NCBI GenBank assembly: GCA_934256595.1
Contig: CAKQOW010000001.1
Location: 1 to 64,000 of the forward strand
Reading direction: 5' to 3'
Source of the DNA: an uncultured Clostridia bacterium
GTDB lineage: Bacteria; Bacillota; Clostridia; Peptostreptococcales; Anaerovoracaceae
DNA: 64,000 nucleotides
A program made the position numbers and the translations under genes. The notes under the pieces were generated by a model. The model was not told where the DNA came from, made no database searches, and saw nothing but the letters and a program-made list of their open reading frames with translations. This document shows, in pieces, positions 25,873 to 34,247 of this stretch. Every line of letters begins with the position of its first letter. The stretch's first letter is position 1.

Positions 25873-27042
25873 ATGGATAAGGAAATAAAGGATTTAAACA
25901 AAGACAGGTCGTTTAGAATAGGGCCTATCAGACCGCCAAGTGAGGCGAACAGCCTGCTGCTGCAGGTGACGAAAGGGTGCACATGGAACAAGTGCAAATT
26001 CTGTCAGCTTTACAGGCATACAGGCTTTAAGGCCTACAGTGCGGACAGCATTAAGGCTGATATTGACAATATGGTGTATATTGCAGACAGAATAGAAAGC
26101 TACAAACTGGTCGGAGGCGGCTGGGATATTGCAGGAATAAACAGGGAACTGTCACAGACACCGGCTGGTGAGCGCGAGAGCTTTTATATGGTTGCAAACT
26201 GGCTTATAAACGGTGACGGCAGTGTATTTCTTCAGGACGGTAATACGACAGCCCTCAGCTCAGGCAGGCTGAGTGATGTACTTATATATCTGAAACAGGC
26301 GTTTCCGCAGATTACAAGGATAACATCCTACGGCAGAGCGCAGAACCTTGCAAAGGTAAGTCCGGAGGAATTTGCAGAGCTTAAAGCCGCAGGCCTTGAC
26401 AGAATTCATTCGGGCTTTGAGTCAGGCTCAGACGAGGTGCTGAAGCTTATAAACAAGGGGGTTACTGCGGCAGAGGAAATTACGGCAGGCAAAAATGTCA
26501 AGGCGGGAGGAATTGAGTTTTCCGTATACTTTATGCCCGGCGTAGGCGGCAAAGCCCTTACAGAAGAAAACGCAAGAGGTATGTCGGAGGTTATAAATGA
26601 GATAAATCCCGATTTTATAAGGAACAGAACCGCCGCAATCAAGCCGCAGACAGGACTTTATGAAGATTATCTCAGAGGAGATTTTATTCTCTGTTCAGAG
26701 GACGACAAGGTAAGAGAGATAAGAAGCATAATTGAGAGAGCAGAGGGAATAGAAACAAGACTTGTCAGCGACCATATAACAAATCTTTTACAGACCGTAG
26801 AGGGAAGCCTCAAAACAGATAAGGAGTATATGCTTGGCATTATAGACCGCTATCTTGCCATGCCGGAAAGGGACAAAAGACTTTATCAGGCGGCAAGAAG
26901 AACCATAGGCATATTATCTCCGGAGAGTATGGATTATCTGTCAGCTAATGATATGAACAGGCTGAAGGGTATGGCAGATGCGGTTTCCGATCCGTACGAA
27001 TGGGAAATTGCCATGAATGAAATTATAAGCAATTATATATAA
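25873..27042 (+). CDS. Radical SAM protein (function unassigned)
   Basis: A 389-residue radical SAM enzyme. The cluster motif is CTWNKCKFC (near residue 34), a CX4CX2C spacing rather than the usual CX3CX2C. It is followed by SAM-binding signatures such as VGGGWD and IHSGFESGSDEVLKLINKG, an Elp3/MiaB-like TIM-barrel pattern. Substrate unknown. ATG at 25873 lies seven bases after AAAAGGTGAT; an in-frame GTG at 25864 is too close to that site to be the start. Monocistronic by appearance, divergent from feoAB. Confidence 0.85.
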   Translation: MDKEIKDLNKDRSFRIGPIRPPSEANSLLLQVTKGCTWNKCKFCQLYRHTGFKAYSADSIKADIDNMVYIADRIESYKLVGGGWDIAGINRELSQTPAGERESFYMVANWLINGDGSVFLQDGNTTALSSGRLSDVLIYLKQAFPQITRITSYGRAQNLAKVSPEEFAELKAAGLDRIHSGFESGSDEVLKLINKGVTAAEEITAGKNVKAGGIEFSVYFMPGVGGKALTEENARGMSEVINEINPDFIRNRTAAIKPQTGLYEDYLRGDFILCSEDDKVREIRSIIERAEGIETRLVSDHITNLLQTVEGSLKTDKEYMLGIIDRYLAMPERDKRLYQAARRTIGILSPESMDYLSANDMNRLKGMADAVSDPYEWEIAMNEIISNYI

Positions 27043-27048
27043 TTGTGT

Positions 27049-27076
27049 TTGACATTTGCCATAAATTGTGTATACT
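27049..27076 (+). promoter_or_regulatory. Sigma-A promoter of the FNT channel operon
   Basis: TTGACA (27049-27054) and TATACT (27071-27076) with a 16-base spacer. The start codon is about 200 bases downstream, leaving a long leader. Confidence 0.75.
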
Positions 27077-27285
27077 AGAGTAGTATGCGGCAGGCTAATA
27101 ACCACATATGTTATAGCTGAGCCTTTAATTAAATACCATTTGTAATTTATTCCGAAGTGTCCGGACTTTTTATGTATGCGTGGGTATCAGAGCAAAAGAA
27201 ACAGTTGAATCTGCAGAGCATAAATGCCGGGCAGGGTGCCGGTATTGTTTTGGCATCTTCGGAATTTTTTAATGAAAGGAAATCT
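27077..27285 (+). promoter_or_regulatory. Structured leader of the FNT channel operon, possible RNA switch
   Basis: The leader of about 200 bases contains a GGCT...AGCC hairpin with an AATAAC/GTTAT arm (about 27093-27125). It also holds a long-range pair ATTCCGAAG (27149-27157) with CTTCGGAAT (27257-27265), the latter followed by TTTTT and then the ribosome-binding site. Between these strands lie an 8-base palindrome GTCCGGAC (27159-27166) and an ATGCC...GGCAT stem (27228-27255). The long pair plus T-run can act as a terminator. I compared it with the ZTP/pfl and THF motifs and did not find their conserved cores. Confidence 0.45.
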
Positions 27286-28107
27286 ATGAAACCAACCGAT
27301 ATATTAAACAGCGTGATTGAAGCCTCAAAAGCCAAGGCAAACGGCTCGTTTGCAAAGCTTTTTATACTGGGAATACTGGCGGGAGCATTTATAGCCTTTG
27401 GGGCAGAGGGATCTAATATGGCAGCCTGCAGCCTGCTGGCTTCGCCTGCCACCTACGGACTTGGAAGAATTCTCGCCGGTGTGATTTTTTCAGCGGGACT
27501 AATAATGGTGGTGCTTGCGGGAGCAGAGCTTTTTACAGGAAATACACTCATACTTTGCGGCGTGCTTGAAAAAAAGGTCAGAGCCTCTGCAATGCTTAGA
27601 AACTGGGTCATCGTATATGCGGGAAACCTTGCGGGAGCTCTGCTTGTTGCGTGGCTTATGAACCAGACAGGGCTGTTTTCCTCAGGCGGAGATATGCTTG
27701 GCGCAATGACTGTAAAAATAGGGGCAGGCAAAACCTCGCTTGCTTTCGGCAGAGCGTTTATATTGGGAATACTCTGCAACTGGCTTGTATGCCTTGCAGT
27801 ATGGATATCCTTTGGAGCAGACAGCACCATAGGGAAGATTTTCGGAATTGTTTTTCCTATTACCCTGTTTGTTACCTCAGGCTTTGAACACAGCATTGCC
27901 AATATGTATTATATTCCGGCGGCAATATTTGCAAAGGCTGATTATGCTCAGGCAGCTATTGACATAGGGCTTGGCGCGCAGGCTTTAAATTCACTGGACT
28001 GGTACGGATTTTTTGTTACAAATCTGATACCTGTAACACTCGGAAATATCGCAGGCGGCTGCATTTTCGTAGCGCTTGCCTACTGGATATGCTATAAAAA
28101 GGTATAA
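27286..28107 (+). CDS. Formate/nitrite transporter (FNT) family channel
   Basis: A 273-residue membrane protein with six hydrophobic segments and FNT family marks: KLFILGILAGAFIAFGAEGSN at the start, AGAELFTGNTLI in the broken helix 2, and FGRAFILGILCNWLVCLAVW. Family members pass formate, nitrite or hydrosulfide. The frame is open upstream to 27157, but ATG at 27286 follows GAAAGGA and gives the usual family length. The upstream stretch is instead a structured leader. Formate export fits a fermentative anaerobe. Heads a run with OPT, P1 peptidase and YbaK-type genes. Confidence 0.88.
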   Translation: MKPTDILNSVIEASKAKANGSFAKLFILGILAGAFIAFGAEGSNMAACSLLASPATYGLGRILAGVIFSAGLIMVVLAGAELFTGNTLILCGVLEKKVRASAMLRNWVIVYAGNLAGALLVAWLMNQTGLFSSGGDMLGAMTVKIGAGKTSLAFGRAFILGILCNWLVCLAVWISFGADSTIGKIFGIVFPITLFVTSGFEHSIANMYYIPAAIFAKADYAQAAIDIGLGAQALNSLDWYGFFVTNLIPVTLGNIAGGCIFVALAYWICYKKV

Positions 28108-28151
28108 GTCCTTTTATATATAATTTTAAACAAAAGAAAAGGAGAATAATT

Positions 28152-29762
28152 ATGAGCGACAGGCAGCTTACAGTCAGAGGTATGATTATCGGCGGAGCAG
28201 GAGCAGTAATAATTACAATGAGTTCCATGTTCATAGCGCTGAAATTAAGCTCATTGCCTTGGCCGATTATGTTCGTGGCGCTGGTTTCAATGTTTGCCCT
28301 CAAAGCGTGCGGCAACACCAACCTGAATGAAATCAATGTGACACATACCGCTATGTCAGCGGGAGCTATGGTAGCGGGAGGACTGGCTTTTACCGTTCCG
28401 GGAATCTGGATGCTGGATCCCGAGGCAAAGGTAAATCCGGTGATATTAGTTATAATTACGTTTGCAGGTGTAACCCTGGGCCTTATATTCACGGCGCTGA
28501 TAAGAAAATATTTCGTTGTGGACAAAGAGGCTGAAATCACATATCCCATGGGAGTTGCGGCGGCGCAGACTCTGCAGGTGGGAGATAAGGGCGGCAAAAA
28601 AGCAGGCGTGCTGTTTATAAGTATGGGGGCTGCTGCCGTATTTACATTTATCAGAGACTGGCTTGGCAAAATACCTGCTGTTTTATGGAATAACAAAATG
28701 ATGAGCTTCGGCTCACTGGGCGGTATATGGCTTTCACCAATGCTTGTGGCAGTCGGCTACATAATAGGGCCTGTTGCAATAGGCGTATGGTTTCTGGGAG
28801 CTGTAATAGGCGACTTCGGAATTCTCATAGCCGGACAGAGCTTCGGCTGGTTTGATGCGGCGCTTGCTGCAAATATCAAGTCATCGCTAGGTATAGGACT
28901 TATGGTAGGAACAGGCATAGGCATTATAGTCAAGGGAATACTTCCAAAGGCAAAGGAGATTTTCGGAGCGCTGTTTATCAAGGACAATCTGGGCGACAGC
29001 ATAGTTTCAATGAGATGGGCGCCGATAGCGGCCGCTGTAATCGTGGCTCTGCTTGCAACCGTATGTCATCTGGGAATAATACCATCGCTTATCGTAATAC
29101 TGGGCGCGTGGCTTACAACCTCGATGTCTGCGCAGTGCGTGGGACAGTCGGGAATAAATCCTATGGAGATATTCGGAATAATAATACTGCTTGCGGCAAA
29201 AGCGGTTTCATCAATAGGACAGACAGAGGCATTTTATGTCGCGGCTATAATTGCAGTTGCCTGCGGCCTTGTGGGAGATGTAATGAACGATTTCAAATCG
29301 GGATACATACTCAAAACAGACCCAAAAAAACAGTGGATTGCAGAATGTATAGGCGGCTACATAGGCGCTCTGGTTTCCGTTATAGTTCTGCTGGTAATAC
29401 TTAAAGCCTACGGCGCGGAGGCCTTTGGCGGAGAAATGTTTCCTGCGGCGCAGGCGGGAGCGGTAGCTGCAATGGTAGGCGGAATTTCCAATGTGCCCGC
29501 ATTTGTTATAGGGCTTGTTGTTGCAGTAATTCTTTATTGTCTGAACCTGCCTGTGATGACGCTGGGACTTGGCGTATATCTGCCGTTTTATCTGTCAGCG
29601 ACAGCATTTGTCGGAGGTCTTATCAGATTTATTGTCGACAAGGCGGTTCCGTCATTTGAGCAGAAAGGAACAGGCTCGATAATTGCGGCGGGGCTTCTCG
29701 GCGGAGAGGCTATTGCAGGCGTTATAATCGCCCTTATAATCGCCGTACAGATAATGGCATAG
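28152..29762 (+). CDS. OPT family oligopeptide/metal-chelate transporter
   Basis: A 536-residue protein with about 14 hydrophobic segments. Family signs include LTVRGMIIGGAGAVIITMSS at the N-terminus, INEINVTHTAMSAGAMVAGG-like text, YPMGVAAAQTLQ, and a conserved GDVMNDFKSGYILKTDPKKQW loop. Members import peptides or metal-siderophore complexes by proton symport. Directly followed by a P1 peptidase, which suggests uptake and then cleavage of small peptides. AAAAGGAG precedes the ATG. Confidence 0.88.
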   Translation: MSDRQLTVRGMIIGGAGAVIITMSSMFIALKLSSLPWPIMFVALVSMFALKACGNTNLNEINVTHTAMSAGAMVAGGLAFTVPGIWMLDPEAKVNPVILVIITFAGVTLGLIFTALIRKYFVVDKEAEITYPMGVAAAQTLQVGDKGGKKAGVLFISMGAAAVFTFIRDWLGKIPAVLWNNKMMSFGSLGGIWLSPMLVAVGYIIGPVAIGVWFLGAVIGDFGILIAGQSFGWFDAALAANIKSSLGIGLMVGTGIGIIVKGILPKAKEIFGALFIKDNLGDSIVSMRWAPIAAAVIVALLATVCHLGIIPSLIVILGAWLTTSMSAQCVGQSGINPMEIFGIIILLAAKAVSSIGQTEAFYVAAIIAVACGLVGDVMNDFKSGYILKTDPKKQWIAECIGGYIGALVSVIVLLVILKAYGAEAFGGEMFPAAQAGAVAAMVGGISNVPAFVIGLVVAVILYCLNLPVMTLGLGVYLPFYLSATAFVGGLIRFIVDKAVPSFEQKGTGSIIAAGLLGGEAIAGVIIALIIAVQIMA

Positions 29763-29772
29763 GAGAGAAACT

Positions 29773-30738
29773 ATGAGAGAAATCAATATATCGGATATAA
29801 CAGATTTTAAAATCGGAAATGCGCAGGATATACAAAAGGGTACGGGCTGTACCGTAATAATATGTGAAAAAGGCGCAGCCGCAGGAGTTGATGTCAGAGG
29901 TGGAGGACCTGCAACCAGAGAAACCGATCTTTTAAGACCCGAAAATATGGTGCAGGCAATAAACGCCGTAACTATAAGCGGAGGAAGCGCTTTCGGGCTT
30001 GAGGCGGCAGACGGAGTAATGCAGTATCTGAGAGAAAAGAACATAGGCTTTGAAACAGGCTTTGGAGTGGTTCCCATTGTTTGCGGAGCCTCACTGTTTG
30101 ATCTTGTATCAGGAGATAATACAGCCTACCCCGATAAACAGATGGGATATGAAGCCTGCAGGGAAGCTCAGAACGGTATTTTCAGGCAGGGAAACTTCGG
30201 AGCAGGTACAGGCGCAACCGTAGGCAAGCTGCTGGGCGTAGAAAGACTTATGAAAGGCGGTCTCGGAGCATATGCTGTGGCATCTGACGGACTTGAAATA
30301 GGGGCCGTGGTTGCAGTCAACGCCCTGGGAGATATATTTGATGTGGATACAGGCAGGCAGCTTGCAGGACTTCTCAGTGAGGATAAAACAGGTCTTGTGT
30401 CTACAGAGCAGACAATGTTTGATAAAATCAATACAGGCAGAGATGTATTTAAGGGCAATACTACCATAGGCTGCGTTATAACCAATGCAGACATAAATAA
30501 ATCACAGTGCTGCAAAACAGCATCAGTAACCCACGACGGATTTGCAAGAGCTATCAAGCCTGTTCATTCCTCGGCAGACGGCGACAGCATATTCGTAATG
30601 GCATCAGGCAGGATTGCCGCTGATTTTGATACCGTAGGAGCCTTATCGGCGTATGTAATGAGCAGAGCCATCAGAAATGCGGTAATGAATTCAGAAGCAG
30701 CATACGGATACAAATGCGCAAAGGACTTTTTAAAATGA
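29773..30738 (+). CDS. P1 family (S58, DmpA-like) aminopeptidase
   Basis: A 321-residue Ntn-type self-processing peptidase. Marks are AINAVTISGGSAFGLEAADGVMQYL, GNFGAGTGATVGKL, and DGDSIFVMASG near residue 269. By analogy to DmpA/BapA, Ser272 in the last motif would be the autocatalytic nucleophile and the new N-terminus of the beta chain. Substrates are likely short peptides with small or D-/beta-residues. It lies 10 bases after the OPT transporter. Its TGA overlaps the ATG of the next gene (ATGA), so the two are coupled. Confidence 0.88.
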   Translation: MREINISDITDFKIGNAQDIQKGTGCTVIICEKGAAAGVDVRGGGPATRETDLLRPENMVQAINAVTISGGSAFGLEAADGVMQYLREKNIGFETGFGVVPIVCGASLFDLVSGDNTAYPDKQMGYEACREAQNGIFRQGNFGAGTGATVGKLLGVERLMKGGLGAYAVASDGLEIGAVVAVNALGDIFDVDTGRQLAGLLSEDKTGLVSTEQTMFDKINTGRDVFKGNTTIGCVITNADINKSQCCKTASVTHDGFARAIKPVHSSADGDSIFVMASGRIAADFDTVGALSAYVMSRAIRNAVMNSEAAYGYKCAKDFLK

Positions 30739-31217
30739 TAGATAAGACTGAGATTTTTGAAATTCTCAAAACAGAAAATATACCGTACCGAAATTACGAC
30801 CATATACCCGTATATACGGTTGAGGAAGCAAACAGTATAGATATACCCGACAAGGACAAATGCCTCAAAAACCTTTTTCTCAAGGACAAGAAAGGAAACT
30901 TTTATCTTGTTTCTCTTAACGGCAACAAAAGCATAGACCTCAAAAAACTCAGAGCATTTTTGGGAAGTACTCATCTGCATTTTGCGGGAGAGGACGACCT
31001 TTATAAAGTTACGGGATTAAGAAAAGGGCATGTGACGCCCTTTGGCATATTAAACAGCAGGGGATATGATGTTACCGCTGTGTTTGATACGGCGCTTGAG
31101 AATGATATAATAGGGGTTCACCCGATGCAAAACGATGCGACTTTGTTTATGGCTTTTGAGGATATGAGGCGTCTGATTGAAAATAACGGGTTTAAGGTAG
31201 CAATGTATGAAGTGTAG
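30735..31217 (+). CDS. YbaK/ProX-type aminoacyl-tRNA deacylase
   Basis: A 160-residue stand-alone editing domain of the YbaK/ProRS-associated family, which hydrolyses mischarged tRNA such as Ala- or Cys-tRNA(Pro). Seen: CLKNLFLKDKKGNFYLVSL near residue 35, KLRAFLGSTHLHFAGEDDL, GHVTPFGILN and VHPMQNDATLFM. This is closest to the PrdX-like 'prolyl-tRNA synthetase associated domain' proteins. An upstream in-frame ATG at 30714 lies inside the peptidase gene; ATG at 30735 overlaps its stop and is preferred. A terminator follows at 31226. Confidence 0.85.
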   Translation: MIDKTEIFEILKTENIPYRNYDHIPVYTVEEANSIDIPDKDKCLKNLFLKDKKGNFYLVSLNGNKSIDLKKLRAFLGSTHLHFAGEDDLYKVTGLRKGHVTPFGILNSRGYDVTAVFDTALENDIIGVHPMQNDATLFMAFEDMRRLIENNGFKVAMYEV

Positions 31218-31225
31218 AATTGACG

Positions 31226-31257
31226 GCAGTGTACAGAGAATGTATGCTGCTGTTTTA
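31226..31257 (+). terminator. Terminator of the FNT-OPT-peptidase-deacylase operon
   Basis: GCAGTGTACA (31226-31235) pairs with TGTATGCTGC (31241-31250), two G-U pairs, loop GAGAA, then TGTTTTAT. In the rest of the 310-base gap to 31527 I see a tandem TGTGTACTAA repeat near 31360-31381 and two promoters. Confidence 0.7.
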
Positions 31258-31396
31258 TATGTAGTTTGATTTGTTTGTGATTATGGTAATAAGTCAAAGT
31301 TTTAAAAAGAACAGGAGAAAATGTTTTCATATTAGATTTATAAAAAATTGCAGACAGAAAATGTGTACTAATGTGTACTAATCTTTTCTTTATGGT

Positions 31397-31424
31397 TTGA
31401 CTTAATAAAAAAATATGGTATAAT
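31397..31424 (+). promoter_or_regulatory. Upstream promoter of higBA
   Basis: TTGACT (31397-31402) and TATAAT (31419-31424) with a 16-base spacer. Confidence 0.6.
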
Positions 31425-31484
31425 AAAAATATGTTCTGAACATACTTTCTAAAAACAAAAAGATATAATAACGGTTGCGATTGA

Positions 31485-31513
31485 TTGACAATATGGAATA
31501 TATACCATATAAT
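31485..31513 (+). promoter_or_regulatory. Proximal promoter of higBA with an embedded operator
   Basis: TTGACA (31485-31490) and TATAAT (31508-31513) with a 17-base spacer. An inverted repeat ATATGG...CCATAT (31491-31510) fills the spacer, where a bound antitoxin would block RNA polymerase. An ATATGG half-site also overlaps the upstream promoter. Confidence 0.7.
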
Positions 31514-31527
31514 AATAAGGAAATGAT

Positions 31528-31890
31528 ATGAACAATTTTGAGATAATATTCTATGAAAGAGAAAATGGCGATGTGCCGGTAGAAAATTTTTTATTAAGTT
31601 TAGATTGTAAAATAAGAGCAAAGCTGATAGGTATTATTAATATTTTAAAAGAAAAAGGTAATTTGTTAAGAGAACCATATACTAAAGCTTTGTCTGATGG
31701 GATCTTTGAAATACGTGGCAGAGTAGGCAATGATATTTCAAGAGTATTATATTTTTTTTACTTTAACAATAAGATTGTGTTTACTAATGGCTTTGTAAAG
31801 AAAACCCAGAAAACTCCTATAAATGAAATCTTAAAAGCTAAAAAATATAGAGATGATTATATAAAAAGGTGTGAAGATGAGAAAATTTGA
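31528..31890 (+). CDS. higB: HigB-type (phage Gp49-like) toxin
   Basis: A 120-residue RelE-superfamily protein of the Gp49/HigB type (FEIIFYERENGDVPVENFL at the start, GIFEIRGRVGNDISRVLYFF in the core, FVKKTQKTP near 90). Such toxins cleave mRNA at the ribosome. The gene order, toxin before antitoxin, is the HigBA order. Overlaps the antitoxin gene by 14 bases. More AT-rich than the flanking housekeeping genes, as is common for mobile toxin-antitoxin pairs. The chromosomal neighbourhood suggests an accessory patch. Confidence 0.85.
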   Translation: MNNFEIIFYERENGDVPVENFLLSLDCKIRAKLIGIINILKEKGNLLREPYTKALSDGIFEIRGRVGNDISRVLYFFYFNNKIVFTNGFVKKTQKTPINEILKAKKYRDDYIKRCEDEKI

Positions 31891-32158
31891 TGATTTCTTT
31901 AATGAACAAATGAAAGACCCTGCGTTTAAAGAAGAATATGAGAAACTACAGCCGGAATTTGATATAATAAGGGCTATGGTAGAAGCAAGAACTTCTCAGA
32001 ATATGACACAGAAAGAATTGTCAGAGCGTACGGGGATTAATCAGGCTGATATAAGTAAACTGGAGAATGGAACCAGAAATCCTACAGTAAATTTATTAAA
32101 AAGGCTTGCAGAGGGAATGGGTATGACTTTAAAGATTGAATTTATACCAAAAAAATAA
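31877..32158 (+). CDS. higA: HigA-type XRE antitoxin
   Basis: A 93-residue DNA-binding antitoxin. The helix-turn-helix is MTQKELSERTGINQADISKLENGTRNP (about residues 44-70), the XRE pattern. It should neutralise HigB and repress the operon through the inverted repeat at 31491-31510. ATG at 31877 lies seven bases after AAAAAGG; an in-frame GTG at 31871 is too close to that site. Confidence 0.85.
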   Translation: MRKFDDFFNEQMKDPAFKEEYEKLQPEFDIIRAMVEARTSQNMTQKELSERTGINQADISKLENGTRNPTVNLLKRLAEGMGMTLKIEFIPKK

Positions 32159-32224
32159 AATACCATACTACTGTAGGATAGAGGCCGGATAACTGTTATT
32201 TAAAGAGCATATGTGGGTTGCGAT

Positions 32225-32344
32225 ATGCCCCGAATTTTTCTCTATTTCAGAGAACCCATGTACTACATAACGGGAGCAATATGCCTGTTTTTCGCAGTGA
32301 GAGGCCTTGTTGTTTATGAGAAACTGTCTGAAAAACGCAGTTAA
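32225..32344 (+). CDS. Possible 39-residue membrane peptide or gene remnant
   Basis: An ATG-started frame encodes 39 residues with one hydrophobic stretch (MYYITGAICLFFAVRGLVVY) and a basic end. There is no good ribosome-binding site and I recognise no family. It may be the tail of a decayed membrane protein. It is the only coding signal in the 348-base gap 32159-32506, which also holds a terminator at 32366 and a -10 box at 32443-32448 for the Fic gene. Confidence 0.25.
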   Translation: MPRIFLYFREPMYYITGAICLFFAVRGLVVYEKLSEKRS

Positions 32345-32365
32345 AAAACTAAACAGATTTATAAA

Positions 32366-32399
32366 ACATCACAGCTTTATCGTCTGTGGTGTTTTCTTT
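32366..32399 (+). terminator. Terminator upstream of the Fic gene
   Basis: ACATCACAG (32366-32374) pairs with CTGTGGTGT (32384-32392), one G-U pair, followed by TTTCTTT. Confidence 0.7.
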
Positions 32400-32506
32400 A
32401 CATTAATTCAGTCATAATATAGATATGTATTCAGTTTTCCTGTATAATAGGCATATATGAACAGTTCTGTTTACAGACTGCCGGTAATCAATAATGGAGG
32501 TATACT

Positions 32507-33112
32507 ATGACACTTGAGAATAAATTGGGCCTTACAAGTTCTGCTGAGCTTGCCTGTGAGGAAGAACGCATCAGCAAGAAAAAAGCTGTGGAGTTGTTTG
32601 AAAACGGTATACTTGATTTTGCTCCGGCAGGCAAATTTGAAACTTTAAAGACTATTCATAAGTTCCTGTTTGAAGATATTTATGACTTTGCCGGAAAGCT
32701 TCGCACTGTAAATATGGCGAAAGGCAATTTTCGTTTTGCACCGGTTATGTATCTTGAAGCAGCGCTTGAAAACATAGAAAAAATGCCACAGTCTACATTT
32801 GATGAAATAGTAGAAAAATATGTGGAAATGAATATTGCTCACCCTTTTCATGAAGGAAACGGACGCAGCACCCGTATCTGGCTTGACCACATTCTGAAAA
32901 CCGAAATTGGCAAAGTGGTTGACTGGAGCAGGGTGGACAAAGAGGATTATCTCCTTGCCATGGAGCGCAGTCCGATTAAGGATATTGAAATCAAGCATAT
33001 CCTGCGGGAAGCTCTGACCGATGAAGTGGATAGCAGAGAGGTGTATATAAAGGGTATCGACCACAGTTACTATTATGAGGGGTATACGACCTATAAGGCG
33101 AAAGAACTGTGA
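32507..33112 (+). CDS. Fic family AMP-transferase, class III-like
   Basis: A 201-residue Fic/DOC protein. The full active-site motif HPFHEGNGRSTR lies near residues 119-130, so it should transfer AMP (or another nucleotide) to a target hydroxyl. Near the C-terminus is SYYYEG (about 187-192), which matches the [S/T]xxxE[G/N] inhibitory motif that marks class III, self-inhibited Fic proteins. The Glu would block the gamma-phosphate site until relieved. No separate antitoxin is needed or seen. AATGGAGG precedes the ATG. A terminator hairpin (CAACCG.../...CGGTTG) follows near 33180-33210. Confidence 0.9.
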   Translation: MTLENKLGLTSSAELACEEERISKKKAVELFENGILDFAPAGKFETLKTIHKFLFEDIYDFAGKLRTVNMAKGNFRFAPVMYLEAALENIEKMPQSTFDEIVEKYVEMNIAHPFHEGNGRSTRIWLDHILKTEIGKVVDWSRVDKEDYLLAMERSPIKDIEIKHILREALTDEVDSREVYIKGIDHSYYYEGYTTYKAKEL

Positions 33113-33361
33113 GAGAAATGTATGTATGTGCAATTGAACAAATTGCTTACTAAGATTAACCGAAATTCAAAAAAGCAAACCAACCGTCAAAAGTCCCAAT
33201 GGCGGTTGTTTTAGTAATACTTAAATAAACTGTTAAGGGTTAGCCACCAAACTGCGGTGCTCCTTGTTAAATTAATATTATCATTACTTTGTCTGAATGT
33301 CAAAATTTTTTCTCAAAGGCTTCAAACGGTCTATATTACAATATGGTGCGGTTTTCCATAT

Positions 33362-34159
33362 CTATATATTCACAAATTCAGGCACTCTGTTTTCAAAAAC
33401 AGTCAGAGTCTTAAAGCCGAATGATTTCAGGTATTCCATAGCCCAGTCATATCTGTAGCATATATGTTCAGGGAAATGACTGTCAGAGCCAAAGGTGATA
33501 ATTGTGCCTCCAAGCTCCCGGTACATATTTAGTATTTCATCAGAGGGCATTGTCAGATTTCCCATATTGTATCTGAAGCTTGAGGTGTTGATTTCAAGGC
33601 CCTTATCCTTATAGATAAGGAGCTTGAGGATTTCAGATACGATTTCTCTGTACGGGGTAAAGTCCGGTATATAAGGTATATATCTGTCAAGGGCGTTTAT
33701 ATGCCCCAGCACATCAAAGTCGCTGAACTTGTTTATTGTTTCAAGGATATATTCGTAATATATGCCGGTTGCTTTTTCGGGAGTCATATTTTCGTGAAAC
33801 GGTTTCCATATATCCTTATAGTCTATACAGTGAAAAGACCCTATGACAAAATCATAGGGGTATTTTACTGCCTCTGTGCATTTCTGAACTGTCCTATCTC
33901 CTGCCTGAAGTCCTATTTCTATACCTTTGAGCATTTTGAAGTCTTTGGTATTGTAAAGCTCCTGAACAAGGTCCTGTTTCCTGTGATAGTTTTCAAAATC
34001 AAGATCGAATGCAAACTGATCGTCTGCGGGATAGTCAGGATCATAATGATCGGTTACGGCATACATTCTGACTCCCGTATTTTTAGCTGTCTGCACCATT
34101 TCCTCCATGGGTATGCTGCAGTCGTCCGAAAACGATGAATGTGTATGATAATCGTACAT
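33362..34159 (-). CDS. PHP-domain histidinol-phosphatase family protein
   Basis: A 265-residue PHP phosphoesterase. Metal ligands are visible in order: YDYHTHSSFSDD, AVTDHYD, LKGIEIGLQAG, IGSFHCID, LGHINALD and FGSDSH. This is the HisK/HisJ-type histidinol-phosphate phosphatase pattern. No other his biosynthesis genes are near, so the substrate is not certain. GAGGAGCG precedes the ATG on the minus strand, and TATAAT (34196-34191) is a likely -10. Divergent from polA across 88 bases. Confidence 0.82.
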   Translation of the reverse strand: MYDYHTHSSFSDDCSIPMEEMVQTAKNTGVRMYAVTDHYDPDYPADDQFAFDLDFENYHRKQDLVQELYNTKDFKMLKGIEIGLQAGDRTVQKCTEAVKYPYDFVIGSFHCIDYKDIWKPFHENMTPEKATGIYYEYILETINKFSDFDVLGHINALDRYIPYIPDFTPYREIVSEILKLLIYKDKGLEINTSSFRYNMGNLTMPSDEILNMYRELGGTIITFGSDSHFPEHICYRYDWAMEYLKSFGFKTLTVFENRVPEFVNI

Positions 34160-34247
34160 AACTGTCGCTCCTCATATTTTTTTCGTTAGTATTATATCAC
34201 AGGTTGTGGTACAATGGATATATGTATATTTTTAATGAGGTTTAGAT

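Noticed and set aside
27157..27285. N-terminal extension of the FNT channel gene
   Set aside because: The frame is open, but the stretch lacks a ribosome-binding site, adds a non-family segment, and overlaps a structured leader; ATG at 27286 gives the family length.
27077..27285. ZTP/pfl or THF riboswitch
   Set aside because: Formate transport made these plausible, but the conserved ZTP 3' core and the THF core were not found; left as an unassigned leader.
28016..28696. 226-residue minus-strand ORF opposite the FNT and OPT genes
   Set aside because: It is antisense to two clear membrane-protein genes; its low-complexity content reflects the complementary strand of hydrophobic codons.
31360..31381. 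CRISPR-like or mobile repeat
   Set aside because: Only two tandem copies of a 10-base unit with no spacers; a simple duplication.
31118..31621. 167-residue minus-strand ORF across the higBA promoter
   Set aside because: It overlaps a terminator, two promoters and the start of higB; composition is that of AT-rich non-coding DNA.
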